Counted from the stretch's first letter, positions 38,530 through 49,138 are shown. The stretch: DNA of 64,000 bases from Psychrobacter sp. NZS113 (GCF_015864825.1 NZ_JADYWL010000004.1:1-64000); one strand, 5' to 3'. Notes: generated from the letters alone by a model not told the origin. Program-made: numbers and translations.

Positions 38530-38558
38530 AATAAAAAAGAGCCAATCTAATTGGCTCT
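38530..38558 (-). terminator. Terminator of the atoE-scoAB-bdhA genes
   Basis: AGAGCCAAT and ATTGGCTCT pair around a three-base loop. On the minus strand the stem runs into TTTTTT, about 120 bp behind the bdhA stop. Confidence 0.85.
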
Positions 38559-38586
38559 AATAGACATAAGGCAAGATATTGATCTA

Positions 38587-38662
38587 ATGAGAATCTAAAA
38601 GAAATCGAGTGTCTACTTCATCAAATGAGAATCTAAAAGAAATCGAGTGTCTACTTCATCAA
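38587..38662. repeat. Exact 38-bp tandem duplication
   Basis: A 38-bp unit beginning ATGAGAATCTAAAAGAAATC occurs twice without any difference or gap (38587-38624, 38625-38662). It lies between the terminator and the bdhA stop. The lack of divergence points to a recent slippage event, or to an assembly artefact. Confidence 0.9.
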
Positions 38663-38681
38663 ATGGATAGTTACTAATTCC

Positions 38682-39482
38682 TTAGTTCATAAACCAACCA
38701 TGGCTGGCAACGATAGATTGACCGGTAAATACATTGGTTGGGAAAGCTGCTAAAAATAATGCCAATTGAGCAATGTCTTCTACTGTCGTAAATTCTTTAT
38801 CTACCGTGTTAACTAGCATGATATCGTTAATGACAGACTCTTCACTGATACCTTTTTCAGCCGCTTGCTCTGGAATTTGTTTTTCTACCAAAGGTGTTTT
38901 GACAAACCCTGGACAAATTACATGCGAACGTACCTTATGCTCTGCACCTTCTTTGGCCAATACACGGCACAAACCTAGTAGTCCGTGCTTGGCGGTCACA
39001 TAAGGGGCTTTATATAATGAGGCCTCATGTGAATGAGCAGAACCCATATAAATGACTGTGCCACCTTTATCGCCTTTATACATGTGCTTAATCGCTGCTT
39101 TGGTGGTTAAAAATGCACCGTCCAAATGGATGTTAAGCATTTTTTTCCAATCGCTGAAGGCCATTTTATCAATAGGGTCAATGATCTGAATACCAGCATT
39201 AGAGACCAGAATATCAATACCACCAAAGGTATCTACTAGCTGCTGCACACCTTCGTTGACTGCATCTTCTGACGTCACATCCATGGCAATCGCGAGAGCA
39301 CGTCCACCAGCGGCTTCAATCGCATCAACGGTTTTCTGTGCCGCTTCTAAATTAATATCTGCAATACCAACCGCGGCCCCTGCTTTTGCATAAGTCTCAG
39401 CGATGTCACGTCCGATACCACTTGCAGAGCCAGTGACTAACGCTACTTTGCCTGTCAAATCTTGTTGTAATTGAGTCGCCAT
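38682..39482 (-). CDS. bdhA: D-3-hydroxybutyrate dehydrogenase (SDR family)
   Basis: This short-chain dehydrogenase interconverts 3-hydroxybutyrate and acetoacetate with NAD. The 266-residue protein has the cofactor motif [13 protein letters not shown] (residues 17-29), NAG in LVSNAGIQI, the catalytic Ser in YMGSAHSH and the YxxxK pair in YVTAKHG. The tail [19 protein letters not shown] end, with its conserved DGG-type replacement, fits 3-hydroxybutyrate dehydrogenases. It follows scoAB on the same strand, and that context makes the substrate likely. Confidence 0.88.
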   Translation of the reverse strand: MATQLQQDLTGKVALVTGSASGIGRDIAETYAKAGAAVGIADINLEAAQKTVDAIEAAGGRALAIAMDVTSEDAVNEGVQQLVDTFGGIDILVSNAGIQIIDPIDKMAFSDWKKMLNIHLDGAFLTTKAAIKHMYKGDKGGTVIYMGSAHSHEASLYKAPYVTAKHGLLGLCRVLAKEGAEHKVRSHVICPGFVKTPLVEKQIPEQAAEKGISEESVINDIMLVNTVDKEFTTVEDIAQLALFLAAFPTNVFTGQSIVASHGWFMN

Positions 39483-39639
39483 ACATATTCCTTATAATGG
39501 TCTAAAATATTATTTGAATTTTATAAAAATAGAACTGAATGAATACGCCACTATAATCATAGTGGCGTATTTATCTGAGGGATGAAGCTCATTGATGTTA
39601 AAACAGTTACATGACAGTAAAGAGCTTACTGTACAAAGT

Positions 39640-40269
39640 TTACTGGATAATGTTTACTGGCGTTTTTTCTTGTAACGCTTCAAAACTAACACCGTCTGCT
39701 AATTCAACCAATTTTAACCCGCTGTCAGTCACGTCTAATACGGCAAGCTCAGTGATGATACGATCAACCACGCCTTTGCCTGTCAGTGGTAACTCGCAAT
39801 TGGCCAGAATTTTTGGGTCACCGTGTTTATTGACTTGTTCCATTAGGACAATCACACGCTGCACGCCTGCAACCAAGTCCATCGCGCCGCCCATGCCTTT
39901 GACCATCTTTTTGGGAATCATCCAGTTAGCAAGATCGCCTTTTTCTGAGACTTCCATTGCGCCTAATATCGCCAAATTAACATGACCACCGCGAATCATC
40001 GCAAAAGACTCTGAGCTGCTAAAATAACTGGAGCCTGGCGCTGCTGTCACGGTTTGCTTGCCAGCATTAATCAAGTCAGCATCGACTTTATCTGCTGTTG
40101 GAAACTCGCCAATCCCTAGTAAGCCGTTCTCTGATTGTAACCACACATCCACGCCTTCAGGAATATAGTTGGCGACCAACGTTGGCAGACCAATGCCTAA
40201 GTTCACGTAATAGCCGTCTTGTAATTCTTGTGCGGCGCGTTGCGCCATTTGCTCTCTTGTCCATGCCAT
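39640..40269 (-). CDS. scoB: 3-oxoacid CoA-transferase, subunit B
   Basis: ScoB is the beta subunit of the CoA-transferase that activates acetoacetate with succinyl-CoA or acetyl-CoA. The 209-residue protein begins [19 protein letters not shown] and has [16 protein letters not shown]. The motif [11 protein letters not shown] holds the catalytic Glu. [23 protein letters not shown] and [12 protein letters not shown] follow. It lies about 100 bp behind scoA and ahead of bdhA. Confidence 0.95.
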   Translation of the reverse strand: MAWTREQMAQRAAQELQDGYYVNLGIGLPTLVANYIPEGVDVWLQSENGLLGIGEFPTADKVDADLINAGKQTVTAAPGSSYFSSSESFAMIRGGHVNLAILGAMEVSEKGDLANWMIPKKMVKGMGGAMDLVAGVQRVIVLMEQVNKHGDPKILANCELPLTGKGVVDRIITELAVLDVTDSGLKLVELADGVSFEALQEKTPVNIIQ

Positions 40270-40372
40270 GCTGATTTCCTTATTTTTTACGATATTCTAT
40301 TTTTACTTATCTAAACGATGAGCTATCTAAACTGTCATGAATATAAAAACTGATTATTAGTTTCAAACACAG

Positions 40373-41074
40373 TTAAGCTTTAGTCGTGGTTTTTTCGATA
40401 CGTTTTTCAGGGCTATTATTCAATACAATACGTTGAACAAAGATACCTGGCAGATGCACTTCATCTGGATCAAAGGTGCCCGTCTCAACGATTTCTTCGA
40501 CTTCGACGATGGTGATTTTACCTGCCATTGCGCAATCTGGATTAAAGTTGCGAGCGGTTTTGTTAAAGATTAGATTACCCGCTTTATCTGCTTTTTGCGC
40601 TTTGATCAATGCTACATCAGCACGTAGTGTATGCTCTAACACATAAGTGCGACCATCGAAATCACGTGTCTCTTTACCTTCAGCGACAAGTGTACCAACA
40701 CCCGTTGCGGTATAAAATGCAGGAATACCTGCACCACCTGAGCGTAATTTTTCAGCCAATGTACCTTGCGGAGTCAACTCAACTTCTAACTCACCAGCCA
40801 AATATTGACGCTCAAACTCTTTGTTTTCACCGACGTATGATGAAATCATTTTTTTGATTTGGCGAGTCTGTAGTAACAGCCCAAGACCGAAGTCATCGAC
40901 GCCTGCGTTATTACTGATACAGGTCAAGCCTTTAACCTTGCTATCACGCAATGCTTCGATTAACGATTCTGGAATACCGCATAGACCAAAACCGCCGATA
41001 GCAAGTGTTTGCCCGTCAGTTACGACGCCTTTTAGCGCTTCTTCGGCACTGCTATATATTTTTGATTGACTCAT
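40373..41074 (-). CDS. scoA: 3-oxoacid CoA-transferase, subunit A
   Basis: ScoA is the alpha subunit of the same acetoacetate CoA-transferase. The 233-residue protein shows the Gly-rich CoA-binding block [18 protein letters not shown] (residues 22-39), [34 protein letters not shown] and [21 protein letters not shown], all family-specific. With ScoB it would yield acetoacetyl-CoA for thiolysis to acetyl-CoA. The gene follows atoE, from which it is separated by a 112-bp repeat. Confidence 0.95.
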   Translation of the reverse strand: MSQSKIYSSAEEALKGVVTDGQTLAIGGFGLCGIPESLIEALRDSKVKGLTCISNNAGVDDFGLGLLLQTRQIKKMISSYVGENKEFERQYLAGELEVELTPQGTLAEKLRSGGAGIPAFYTATGVGTLVAEGKETRDFDGRTYVLEHTLRADVALIKAQKADKAGNLIFNKTARNFNPDCAMAGKITIVEVEEIVETGTFDPDEVHLPGIFVQRIVLNNSPEKRIEKTTTKA

Positions 41075-41227
41075 GCTTGTCTCCTATGATTATCATTTAT
41101 ATTTTTAATCCGTGCATAAACTAATGCTGAATTAGATGTATCAATTATCCGTTTGATTGTTGCTTTTAATAAAAACTAACAGTGAAAACTCATTATGCTT
41201 GTTTTTCTTTTGAGCGTTATAACCTTG

Positions 41228-41339
41228 TATAGTCGATTCGATTAAATTTAAAAACAGTACAAGGCAACCGCGTGTAGATGTATATTAAATACTTCAAGCG
41301 AGGTTAACGCAGTAATACTTTTATAGTGGAATGACTATA
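41228..41339. repeat. MITE-like element, second family (copy 2), overlapping the atoE stop
   Basis: TATAGTCGATTC at the left and GGAATGACTATA at the right are inverted repeats of a 112-bp element like that at 38242-38349. The atoE stop codon (TAG on the minus strand, 41335-41337) lies inside its right terminal repeat. Confidence 0.65.
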
Positions 41340-42681
41340 CCAATAGCCAAAACACACCCATGATAACAGCACCAGATACCGCCAGTACGATCAGGCAATA
41401 ACCCATAATGGCTCGCGCATCTAAACCTGCGATACCCAGCAATGGCAAGGCCCAAAACGGCTGAATCATGTTGGTCCACGCATCACCCCATGCAATCGCC
41501 ATCGCAGTGATTGCTGGATTGACACCCAACTCGATGCCAGCTGGAATCATAACAGGGCCCTGTACGGCAAACTGACCACCACCTGATGGTACAAAGACAT
41601 TGACCAAACCTGCACTTAAAAAGGCAAAGATTGGAAAGCTGTCTGCGGAGGCAGAATTGACAAAAAATTCGGTCACTTGCGTACTGATAGAGATACCATC
41701 CGCATTTGCGCCAGTCATGATACCCATGATACCGCCGTAGAACGGGAACAATAGCACAATACCCGTGATACCACCTATCCCTGAGTGTACGGCACGATAA
41801 TAACGCTCTAACGTGCCATGCGATAGCAACCCTATAAATAAAAACAGCCCAATGACGATATTTAGCCCGAGGTTAAAACCGTTACTGCCAAACTCGCTGA
41901 TATAGTACATCAGTGCCAAGGCTAATAGGATAACCGCAATAATGCGACTGTCATCTAGTTTTTGTGCAGGCGTGTCTCTCTGAGGCGCGATATACACTTC
42001 TTGTTTGATAAGTTTAGGATCAATAACCGTAGGGTTTTTGGGATGCATAAAACGATTGACGAGTGGCAAAATGATGATGAGCAAACCTACAAGCAACAAG
42101 TTATAGCCTGCAAATACCGTCTGTGACAGAGGCACTGCTTTAGTCATGGTATTGCCTGATAACGTCAGCAGTGTCTCACCGCCTGAACTGAGTGTCAGCG
42201 GTATCGACCCTGAAAAACCACCATGCCAAATCACAAAACCTGAATACGCGGCCGCGACCAGCAAAGGATAGTCGACGTTGGCCACTTTTCTAGCTAGTGC
42301 TTTCGCAAAGATAGCACCGATGATAAGACCGAAACCCCAGTTTATCCATGAACCAACCAATCCCACCAAGGTCGATACGATAATGGCGGTCGTAGGAGAG
42401 TGAACACGACTAGCCAGATTGTCCAGTAAGCGTTGAATGAATGGCGCACTGGCAAAGGCATAGCCTGTCACTAAAACCAACGCCATTTGCATGGCAAAGC
42501 TATGCAGTGACCACAGTCCGTTGCCCCAATGCCCCGCCATCGCAATCATATCTTGGCCAGTAGTAGCCAATCCTACAGCAAACGCGATGAGGGTCAAAAC
42601 GATCGAAAACACAAATGGGGATGGTAGATAGCGATTGACTAACTGTACGCTCATATTAGTGATGGCACTAAACATATTCAC
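41335..42681 (-). CDS. atoE: Short-chain fatty acid transporter
   Basis: AtoE imports short-chain fatty acids such as acetoacetate or butyrate. The 448-residue membrane protein has some 12 hydrophobic segments with the family blocks LPSPFVFSIVLTLIAF (residues 18-33), SWINWGFGLIIGAIFAKALAR, YSGFVIWHGGFSGSIPLT and VNVFVPSGGGQFAVQGPVMIPA. The C-terminal codons run into a repeat element whose terminal TATAGTC supplies the stop, yet the length is close to that of E. coli AtoE (about 440). It heads the atoE-scoA-scoB-bdhA set. Confidence 0.94.
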   Translation of the reverse strand: MNMFSAITNMSVQLVNRYLPSPFVFSIVLTLIAFAVGLATTGQDMIAMAGHWGNGLWSLHSFAMQMALVLVTGYAFASAPFIQRLLDNLASRVHSPTTAIIVSTLVGLVGSWINWGFGLIIGAIFAKALARKVANVDYPLLVAAAYSGFVIWHGGFSGSIPLTLSSGGETLLTLSGNTMTKAVPLSQTVFAGYNLLLVGLLIIILPLVNRFMHPKNPTVIDPKLIKQEVYIAPQRDTPAQKLDDSRIIAVILLALALMYYISEFGSNGFNLGLNIVIGLFLFIGLLSHGTLERYYRAVHSGIGGITGIVLLFPFYGGIMGIMTGANADGISISTQVTEFFVNSASADSFPIFAFLSAGLVNVFVPSGGGQFAVQGPVMIPAGIELGVNPAITAMAIAWGDAWTNMIQPFWALPLLGIAGLDARAIMGYCLIVLAVSGAVIMGVFWLLV

Positions 42682-43084
42682 ATTCCTTGTAAATTTGATG
42701 TTTGGTTTTAAGAATTATTGTTAGAGCTTTGTTGAACGATTATCAGATTTGAGAATAATTACTGTTTACTACATCTAATAAATGGCGAACATTGTATTTT
42801 ATATTGTTGTCCATAACAATACATTTTACATCGCTATATCATGCATGAAATACTTATGCTAACTTAACATATTATTTTCGTAGCGACTAGAAAATAACAG
42901 TCAGCGCATGTGAGTCAACGCCGCGCAGTATATAGATCGGCAGGATATTAATGGTAAATAGTGTATTAGTCTAGATTTATGTTTGATAAAACAGGCGAAA
43001 TAGACCTATTTTGATTCATTTTATTGACCTATACCGATAAGCACGGCATACTCGCTGCCTTATTTTTTGCCAAGGAGGGCCATC
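42682..43084. other. Divergent promoter region atoE / gntP-family gene
   Basis: About 400 AT-rich bases between divergent genes, with a 20-bp dyad at 42802-42821. The exact promoters cannot be placed with confidence. Confidence 0.45.
42802..42821. promoter_or_regulatory. Dyad, candidate operator (shared with the fdhF upstream region)
   Basis: TATTGTTGTCCATAACAATA is an inverted repeat with TATTGTT/AACAATA arms. Eighteen bases of it occur again with one change before fdhF (55310-55327). It lies between two divergent transport genes, a typical operator position. Confidence 0.45.
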
Positions 43085-44500
43085 ATGTTTAGTACGCTTG
43101 CTATTGTCATTACCCTATTATTACTCATGTTCTTTGCTTATCGCGGTTATTCTGTGCTTATCTTAGCACCGATTATGGCGACGTTAGCCGTATTTCTTTC
43201 AGGTGATTTTTTAAGCAGTATTCCCGCCTATACCGATGTCTTCATGGGTGCTTTGAGTGGATTTTTACTCAAGTTCTTCCCTATTTTCTTATTGGGCGCG
43301 CTCTTTGGGCGTTTGATGGCGGACTCTGGTGCAGCGACAGCGATTGCCAATACTGTGGTTGAAAAGCTTGGTGCTAGCAAAGCCATTTTGGCCGTTATCT
43401 TAGTCTGTGCTATTTTGACCTATGGCGGTGTGTCATTATTCGTCGTGGCATTTGCTATTTATCCAATCGCCAAAGACTTGTTCAAAGCTGCCGATATTCC
43501 TAAGCGCTTGATACCAGCAGCGATTGCTTTGGGTTCATTCACCTTTACGATGACAGCATTGCCAGGTACGCCTGCCATTCAGAACGCCATTCCAATTCCT
43601 TATTACAATACCAATGTATTTGCCGCGCCTATTCTGGGTATCATCGGTGGTCTGGTTATGTTTATTGGTGGTTGGTTGTGGTTGCAGTCACGCGCCAGAA
43701 AGGCCAATGCAGCAGGTGAAGGCTATGGTCAGCATGATGAAGAGGATGTGGGCGGTATCAGTTCAACTGCAAAAGAAACTGAAGCATTAAACACGCATCA
43801 CACTTCATTTACCGTTGCGATGATTCCATTAATATTGGTCATCGGTTTAAACGCTATATTGACGTATGCTATCTTTCCATCGATGGACTTTAGCGCTCTA
43901 CAGACACAGTTTCCTGACTTAAATATCGCAGGCTCACTCGGATTATGGTCAATTATTCTCTCATTGGTTGTGGCTTGTGTGGTATTAATCTTGCTACGTA
44001 TCGGACATTGGAACAATCTACAGAAAACCATTAACCGTGGTACTTACGACTCTATGTTGCCGATTTTTAACACGGCATCGGAAGTAGGCTATGGTGCGGT
44101 CATCGCCTCGTTGGCAGGCTTCCTTATCATTCGTGATAGCATCCTAAACCTAAGCCCTGAAAACCCACTCATCTCAGAAGCGGTGGCAATGACCACGCTG
44201 GCAGGTATTACGGGTTCGTCGTCTGGTGGTTTGAGTATTGCTCTATCCACTTTGGGTGAAGATTATCTCAGAATGGCCGTCAATGCTGGTATCGATCCAG
44301 AGCTGATGCATCGAGTCGCTGTCATGGCAGCCGGTGGTTTGGATACCTTGCCACATAGTGGTGCGGTTATTACCTTGCTAGCGATTTGTGGTCTGACCCA
44401 CAAGCAGTCATATCTAAACGTTGCCATGGTCACAATGGCTATTCCTCTGGTAGCAGTGGTCACCGTTATCACTTTAGGTACTATGTTTGGTTCGTTTTAG
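43085..44500 (+). CDS. GntP-family permease, probably for 3-hydroxybutyrate
   Basis: The 471-residue protein has about 12-14 membrane segments of the GntP family (gluconate and hydroxy-acid permeases). Recognisable blocks include LSGFLLKFFPIFLLGALFGRLMADSGAA, ILTYGGVSLFVVAFAIYPIA, TALPGTPAIQNAIPIPYYNT and ITGSSSGGLSIALSTLG. I chose ATG 43085, which has AAGGAGG six bases before it, over the in-frame TTG at 43067. It diverges from atoE-scoAB-bdhA, so D-3-hydroxybutyrate or a related hydroxy acid is the likely substrate. That is an inference. Confidence 0.88.
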   Translation: MFSTLAIVITLLLLMFFAYRGYSVLILAPIMATLAVFLSGDFLSSIPAYTDVFMGALSGFLLKFFPIFLLGALFGRLMADSGAATAIANTVVEKLGASKAILAVILVCAILTYGGVSLFVVAFAIYPIAKDLFKAADIPKRLIPAAIALGSFTFTMTALPGTPAIQNAIPIPYYNTNVFAAPILGIIGGLVMFIGGWLWLQSRARKANAAGEGYGQHDEEDVGGISSTAKETEALNTHHTSFTVAMIPLILVIGLNAILTYAIFPSMDFSALQTQFPDLNIAGSLGLWSIILSLVVACVVLILLRIGHWNNLQKTINRGTYDSMLPIFNTASEVGYGAVIASLAGFLIIRDSILNLSPENPLISEAVAMTTLAGITGSSSGGLSIALSTLGEDYLRMAVNAGIDPELMHRVAVMAAGGLDTLPHSGAVITLLAICGLTHKQSYLNVAMVTMAIPLVAVVTVITLGTMFGSF

Positions 44501-44812
44501 CTTTTAATAATAAAGTCTAAAACAACAGTACCTAACCAAAAACCCACTTAGCGATTGCTCGGTGGGTTTTTTATGGCCAGCTGATAACGTCTAAATTCGA
44601 TGCAAGCCTATTGTTTATGGTTAGTAGATGCCTAACGAATGAGAAGTAATTACCAAGGAATATCACAAATTTAGCCGAATTACGGTATCATAGGCACACT
44701 TTTTAAATTTTCATTATTTTTGGAAGTTTTTAGCATTGATAACATCGCGTCCAATGGCCATAAGCTGCTTAAGACGTTTGATAACTAACCCGTTTATATA
44801 AAAATATAGGTG
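44501..44812. other. Gene-free stretch before metG
   Basis: About 310 bp. The permease terminator is at 44538-44572; the remainder is AT-rich leader DNA of metG without a recognised T-box or other leader structure. Confidence 0.45.
44538..44572 (+). terminator. Terminator of the GntP-family gene
   Basis: AAAACCCAC pairs with GTGGGTTTT around a 14-base loop, followed by more T. Confidence 0.8.
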
Positions 44813-46906
44813 ATGAAAGTGCGTGAGATTCTAGTAACCAGTGCGCTGCCCTACGCCAATGGCTATATCCATTTGGGGCATCTTGTAGAGTATATTCAGA
44901 CAGACATTTGGGTACGTGCGATGAAAGCGCAAGGCCATCAGGTCACTTATGTCTGCGCAGATGATGCACACGGCACCGCCATCATGCTAAAAGCAGAAGC
45001 CAATGGCGTGACACCTGAAGAACAAATTGCGTCAGTGAAAGCATCACATGAAGCTGATTTTTCTAAGTTTTTGATTAATTTTGATAATTATCATTCTACT
45101 CATTCAGAAGAAAATAAAGAGTTTTCCGAGCTTATTTATCGTCGTCTTAGTAGCGCTGGGCACATCAGCACTAAAGACGTTGAACAATTATTCGATCCTG
45201 AAAAGCAGTTATTTTTAGCCGATCGATTTGTCAAAGGCACCTGTCCTGAATGTGATAGTCCAGACCAATATGGTGATAACTGTGAAGTATGCGGCACCAC
45301 ATACAATGCCACTGAACTTAAAAATCCACAGTCTACGCTGTCTGGTTCAACGCCCGTACTCAAAACCTCTAAGCATTATTTCTTTAATTTGCCAGAGTTT
45401 GAGCAATTCTTAAAAGACTGGACACGCAGTGACAACCGTTTGCAAACGTCAGTGGCCAATAAATTGCAAGAGTGGTTTGAGGCAGGCCTAGCGACTTGGG
45501 ATATCTCACGTGATGCGCCTTATTTTGGCTTTCAAATTCCAGATACCCCAAGCGATGAGCCAGATAAATATTTTTATGTGTGGCTAGATGCGCCAGTCGG
45601 CTATATGGCAAGTTTTAAAAATCTATGCGACAAACGTGCAGGTACAGAGCAAGCGCTTGATTTTGACCGCTATTGGGCACAAGAAAACGAGCACAAAACC
45701 GAGGTTTACCACTTCATTGGTAAAGATATCGTTTACTTCCATGCGTTGTTTTGGCCAGCAATGCTTGCGGGCAGCGAGTATCGTACACCAACAGGCGTCT
45801 TTGCCCACGGCTTCTTGATGGTCAATGGCGAAAAAATGAGTAAGTCACGCGGTACCTTTATCAAGGCCGAAACGTACGCTGAGCATTTACACCCTGAGTA
45901 CCTGCGCTATTACTTCGCCAGTAAACTGTCTGACAAAGTCGAAGATATCAATCTAGATTTAGAAGACTTTATGCAAAAGGTCAACTCTGATCTGGTTGGA
46001 AAAGTAGTCAATATCGCCAGTCGCAGTGCTGGGTTCTTGGTTAAGAAGTACGACGGCATGCTGTCAGAAGTTTGTGCAGAGCCAGAACTGTTAGAAGACA
46101 TCACCAAAACGGGTGATGAAATTGCTGCTGCCTATGAAAACCGTGAGTTTTCACGTGCCATGCGCTTAATCATGCAGTGTGCAGATAAAGCCAATGAGTA
46201 TATTGATGAGAAAAAACCATGGTCACTTGCTAAACAAGAAGGCACTGAACAAGAAGTTCAAGATGTCTGCTCGGTCGCGATTAATATCTTCCGTCAATTG
46301 ATGGTCTACCTTGCACCTGTACTGCCTGAGCTGACCAATAATGCCAAAGAATTCTTAAACATTGACAGCTTAGATTTCGCCAGTCGTAACCAGTGGTTAC
46401 TAGGCCATAAAATCAATAAGTTCAAACCATTGATGCAGCGTATCGAAGAAAAAGATATTGAAGCCATGGTGGAAGACTCAAAAGCCTCTCTCGCACAAAT
46501 AGACGCGCCAGCGCCAGCTGCTGTCACAAACAGCAAGCCAGTAGCCAAAGATACCGATACGAATGCTGAGCAAGCTGACTATATTGGTATCGAAGATTTT
46601 GCTAAAGTTGAGATGAAGGTGGCACATGTTTTGGCCTGCAACCACGTCGAAGGCGCGGACAAGCTTTTACAGTTTACGTTAGATGTTGGTGAAGACAAGC
46701 CACGCAACGTGTTCAGCGGTATTCGTAAGTTTTATGAGCCTGAACAATTGGTTGATAAAAAGGTCATTTGTGTAACCAATCTTGCCCCGCGTAAGATGAA
46801 ATTTGGTATCTCAGAAGGCATGGTACTATCAACTGGTGAGCCAAAGACAGGCTTAACGGTCGTTACTTTACCTGATGCTTGTGTCGTTGGTGACGTATTA
46901 GCTTAA
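44813..46906 (+). CDS. metG: Methionyl-tRNA synthetase
   Basis: MetG charges initiator and elongator tRNA-Met. The 697-residue protein has the HIGH-type motif in [11 protein letters not shown] (residues 15-25), the zinc knuckle [17 protein letters not shown] (about 145-161) and the KMSKS loop in [11 protein letters not shown] (about 342). Its C-terminal EMAP-like tRNA-binding domain covers about residues 598-697 ([19 protein letters not shown]). The Pro/Ala-rich linker precedes that domain. ATG 44813 is preferred to the GTG three bases earlier. A terminator follows. Confidence 0.98.
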   Translation: MKVREILVTSALPYANGYIHLGHLVEYIQTDIWVRAMKAQGHQVTYVCADDAHGTAIMLKAEANGVTPEEQIASVKASHEADFSKFLINFDNYHSTHSEENKEFSELIYRRLSSAGHISTKDVEQLFDPEKQLFLADRFVKGTCPECDSPDQYGDNCEVCGTTYNATELKNPQSTLSGSTPVLKTSKHYFFNLPEFEQFLKDWTRSDNRLQTSVANKLQEWFEAGLATWDISRDAPYFGFQIPDTPSDEPDKYFYVWLDAPVGYMASFKNLCDKRAGTEQALDFDRYWAQENEHKTEVYHFIGKDIVYFHALFWPAMLAGSEYRTPTGVFAHGFLMVNGEKMSKSRGTFIKAETYAEHLHPEYLRYYFASKLSDKVEDINLDLEDFMQKVNSDLVGKVVNIASRSAGFLVKKYDGMLSEVCAEPELLEDITKTGDEIAAAYENREFSRAMRLIMQCADKANEYIDEKKPWSLAKQEGTEQEVQDVCSVAINIFRQLMVYLAPVLPELTNNAKEFLNIDSLDFASRNQWLLGHKINKFKPLMQRIEEKDIEAMVEDSKASLAQIDAPAPAAVTNSKPVAKDTDTNAEQADYIGIEDFAKVEMKVAHVLACNHVEGADKLLQFTLDVGEDKPRNVFSGIRKFYEPEQLVDKKVICVTNLAPRKMKFGISEGMVLSTGEPKTGLTVVTLPDACVVGDVLA

Positions 46907-46930
46907 CGGTTATTTTTAGTAGTAAAAAAT

Positions 46931-46960
46931 AAAAAAGATGCTCTAGTGGCATCTTTTTTT
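46931..46960. terminator. metG terminator
   Basis: AAAAAAGATGC pairs with GCATCTTTTTT around a seven-base loop. It is symmetric and may serve the converging small gene as well. Confidence 0.9.
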
Positions 46961-46994
46961 ATGGTTAATTTATTAAATGAATAAAAACCACGCT

Positions 46995-47396
46995 TTACCT
47001 ATTTAAAATATCAATGATTTGCAACGTATCACTAATTACCGTCACAATATTATTTTCTGGCGTACGAATACGAACGTAACGGTCGTTATAACGGTCTAAA
47101 ATGACTGAACGATCATAATTCCTTCTATCAATCTTGCCGACCACTCTATAACCGTATCTATCGAGATCACGCTTAAATGAGGCGTTAGGGCTAGCATTGC
47201 GATAAGCATTGATATTTGGGTGGGCATTGCCATTATGCTTATAGTTTTTACTGATATGGGCAGAATTACCCTTTGCGTTTCCATGTCCATTACCGTGCCC
47301 GTTTCCATGACCATCTTTTGCCACAGCAGGCAAACAAATCAAGGAGGTAGCAGTAATACCAGCGATGGTTAATAGTTTGAGATTAGTAGTGTTCAT
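46995..47396 (-). CDS. Small secreted protein with Gly-His repeats, RcnB-like end
   Basis: A 133-residue protein has a signal peptide ending PAVAK, followed by a GHGNGHGNGHGNAKGN repeat (residues 29-45) that could bind metal ions. The C-terminal half, DRYGYRVVGKIDRRNY and DRYVRIRTPENNIVTVISDT, faintly resembles RcnB/CigR-type periplasmic proteins. The similarity is weak and no function is claimed. It is transcribed alone, converging on metG. About 590 bp of gene-free DNA lies upstream. Confidence 0.65.
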   Translation of the reverse strand: MNTTNLKLLTIAGITATSLICLPAVAKDGHGNGHGNGHGNAKGNSAHISKNYKHNGNAHPNINAYRNASPNASFKRDLDRYGYRVVGKIDRRNYDRSVILDRYNDRYVRIRTPENNIVTVISDTLQIIDILNR

Positions 47397-47983
47397 AATT
47401 TTACCTTTATAAGATTGCGTTCAGAATATTCATTTGAACAATATTAAGTAGAGATCAAAGTAAGTTATACGTTCACCACGTCAGCGTAATAGTCATGCGT
47501 ATTTAGGGCTCACTCTGATTTTTATATTAAAAATTCTCGTATAAACATTAGCTTACGTTAATTATGAAGGGAGTTCGTAATAGATGAGTTGCTAGCTTGT
47601 AATATTTTTGATGGTGATTTTATCGAATAGAACAGCCTTATAACGGCATTTTTTTCATAGATAAAATAAATAAGCAGCTATCGAATAAAATCGACGACCT
47701 ACTCCTTATTAACACCTATGACGAATACGACTGAATTTTTTATTGCGATAACTTACATTACTGTCATAATATGAACATAATGATCGATGGAACGATTACT
47801 TTATTGTTAGCCTGCTATTTTGGCATCAACATAGCATTGACTCGGCTAACCTGCATTTTCCAATATCATGTTTAAAACCCAAGCATAACGAAGACGAATA
47901 AGGTCTCTTATATATAGACTAAACACATCTAACGTTATCTACTTGGTTTTTACGATTGATATAACCTATGAGTTAACCTAATA
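47397..47983. other. Gene-free stretch before the ABC importer genes
   Basis: Nearly 590 AT-rich bases between divergent genes. I see no ORF with a ribosome site, no tandem repeat and no strong hairpin. Confidence 0.4.
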
Positions 47984-49030
47984 ATGACTATTGCTTCTAC
48001 CTTACGCTTAAGCCTATACGGTGCTGCTATCAGTGCCACTCTCGGACTGATCGGCTGCTCAAATACTACAGACACTACTGCAACTGATGACAGCGCCACT
48101 GCTGATGCTAGCAAGCCCGCCAAAACATTGGCCATCACGCAAATTGTCGAACACCCTTCGTTAGATGAGATGCGCCGCGGTATCATAGATGAGCTGGCTG
48201 ACAACGGTTATGTCGAAGGCCAAAACCTAACAATTAACTTCCAAAGCGCTCAAGGAAACACAGCGACAGCAGGTCAGATTGCCAAGCAATTCGCAGGAGA
48301 CAACCCAGATGCCATCGTGGCCATCTCAACGCCCTCTGCCCAATCAATCGTGGCTTCAACTAAAACCGTCCCTGTCATCTATACTGCTATCTCAGATCCT
48401 GTCGCGGCGAAGCTTATCGATGCAAACGCTGTGCCTATCCAATCTAATGTGACAGGCTTATCTAGCGAATTGCCTATCGAGCCGCAATTAGACAATATTC
48501 AAAAAATTGCGCCTAATGCTAAGACCATTGGTTACGTTTATAGCCCAGGTGAGGTCAACTCTGTATCAGTACTCAACCAACTGAAAAAAGCTGCACCCGC
48601 GCGTGGTCTTAAAATATTAGAAGTCACCGCCAATCGCCCAACGGACGTTGCTATGGCGACGCGTAGCTTATCTGGTCGTGCTGATATCATTTATACATCT
48701 TTAGACAACAATGTCGTCTCTGCCTTTGAAGCGATGGCAGGTGCTGCCAATGAGCTTGATATTCCCGTCATTGCTTCAGACGAGTTTAGTGTGAGACGCG
48801 GTGCCACTGCGGCGCTTGGTGTCAATGACTATGACTTTGGTCGTACCACAGGGAAAATGGTGTATCGAGTATTAAGTGGCGAAGCCGTCAATACGATCAA
48901 GCCCGAAGTCATGAATACATTAACCTTGTATGCCAGCCCAAAACATGCGGCTGAGCAAGGTGTGAGTTTGACCGATGAGCTGCTAAAAAATGCCATCAAT
49001 GTCGACAAAGAAGCAAAGAGTGCTAAATAA
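47984..49030 (+). CDS. ABC importer substrate-binding lipoprotein 1 (TrpX type)
   Basis: The 348-residue lipoprotein has a signal peptide with the lipobox IGCS (Cys about residue 25), a Thr/Ala/Asp-rich spacer and a binding domain of the ABC_sub_bind (TrpX) family. The family blocks are ITQIVEHPSLDEMRRGIIDEL, FQSAQGNTATAGQIAKQF, IGYVYSPGEVNSV and TSLDNNVVSAFEA. Relatives take up aromatic amino acids such as tryptophan. A second, similar gene follows directly, then a permease and an ATPase. The ligand cannot be read from the sequence. Confidence 0.88.
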   Translation: MTIASTLRLSLYGAAISATLGLIGCSNTTDTTATDDSATADASKPAKTLAITQIVEHPSLDEMRRGIIDELADNGYVEGQNLTINFQSAQGNTATAGQIAKQFAGDNPDAIVAISTPSAQSIVASTKTVPVIYTAISDPVAAKLIDANAVPIQSNVTGLSSELPIEPQLDNIQKIAPNAKTIGYVYSPGEVNSVSVLNQLKKAAPARGLKILEVTANRPTDVAMATRSLSGRADIIYTSLDNNVVSAFEAMAGAANELDIPVIASDEFSVRRGATAALGVNDYDFGRTTGKMVYRVLSGEAVNTIKPEVMNTLTLYASPKHAAEQGVSLTDELLKNAINVDKEAKSAK

Positions 49031-49046
49031 GTAATCGTTACCTATC

Positions 49047-49138
49047 TAAGGCATTGTATCAATTAGCACGTTAATACGTTTAGTGGCCTTAAAATGGCTA
49101 AATTTTAAGCCTCACAATCTAATTGATAACATGCCCTA
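49047..49138. repeat. MITE-like element, short form
   Basis: A 92-bp element with TAAGGCATTGTATCAATTAG at the left and the complement of TAGGGCATGTTATCAATTAG at the right. The right half, TTTTAAGCCTCACAATCTAAT, recurs almost unchanged in the element at 53057-53139. It lies between the two binding-protein genes. Confidence 0.7.

Larger units (their letters stand above)
38173..38681. other. Gene-free stretch between mrp and bdhA
   Basis: About 510 bp. They hold a 108-bp inverted-repeat element (38242-38349), the terminator of the ketone-body genes (38530-38558) and a 38-bp tandem duplication (38587-38662). No ORF was recognised. Confidence 0.6.
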
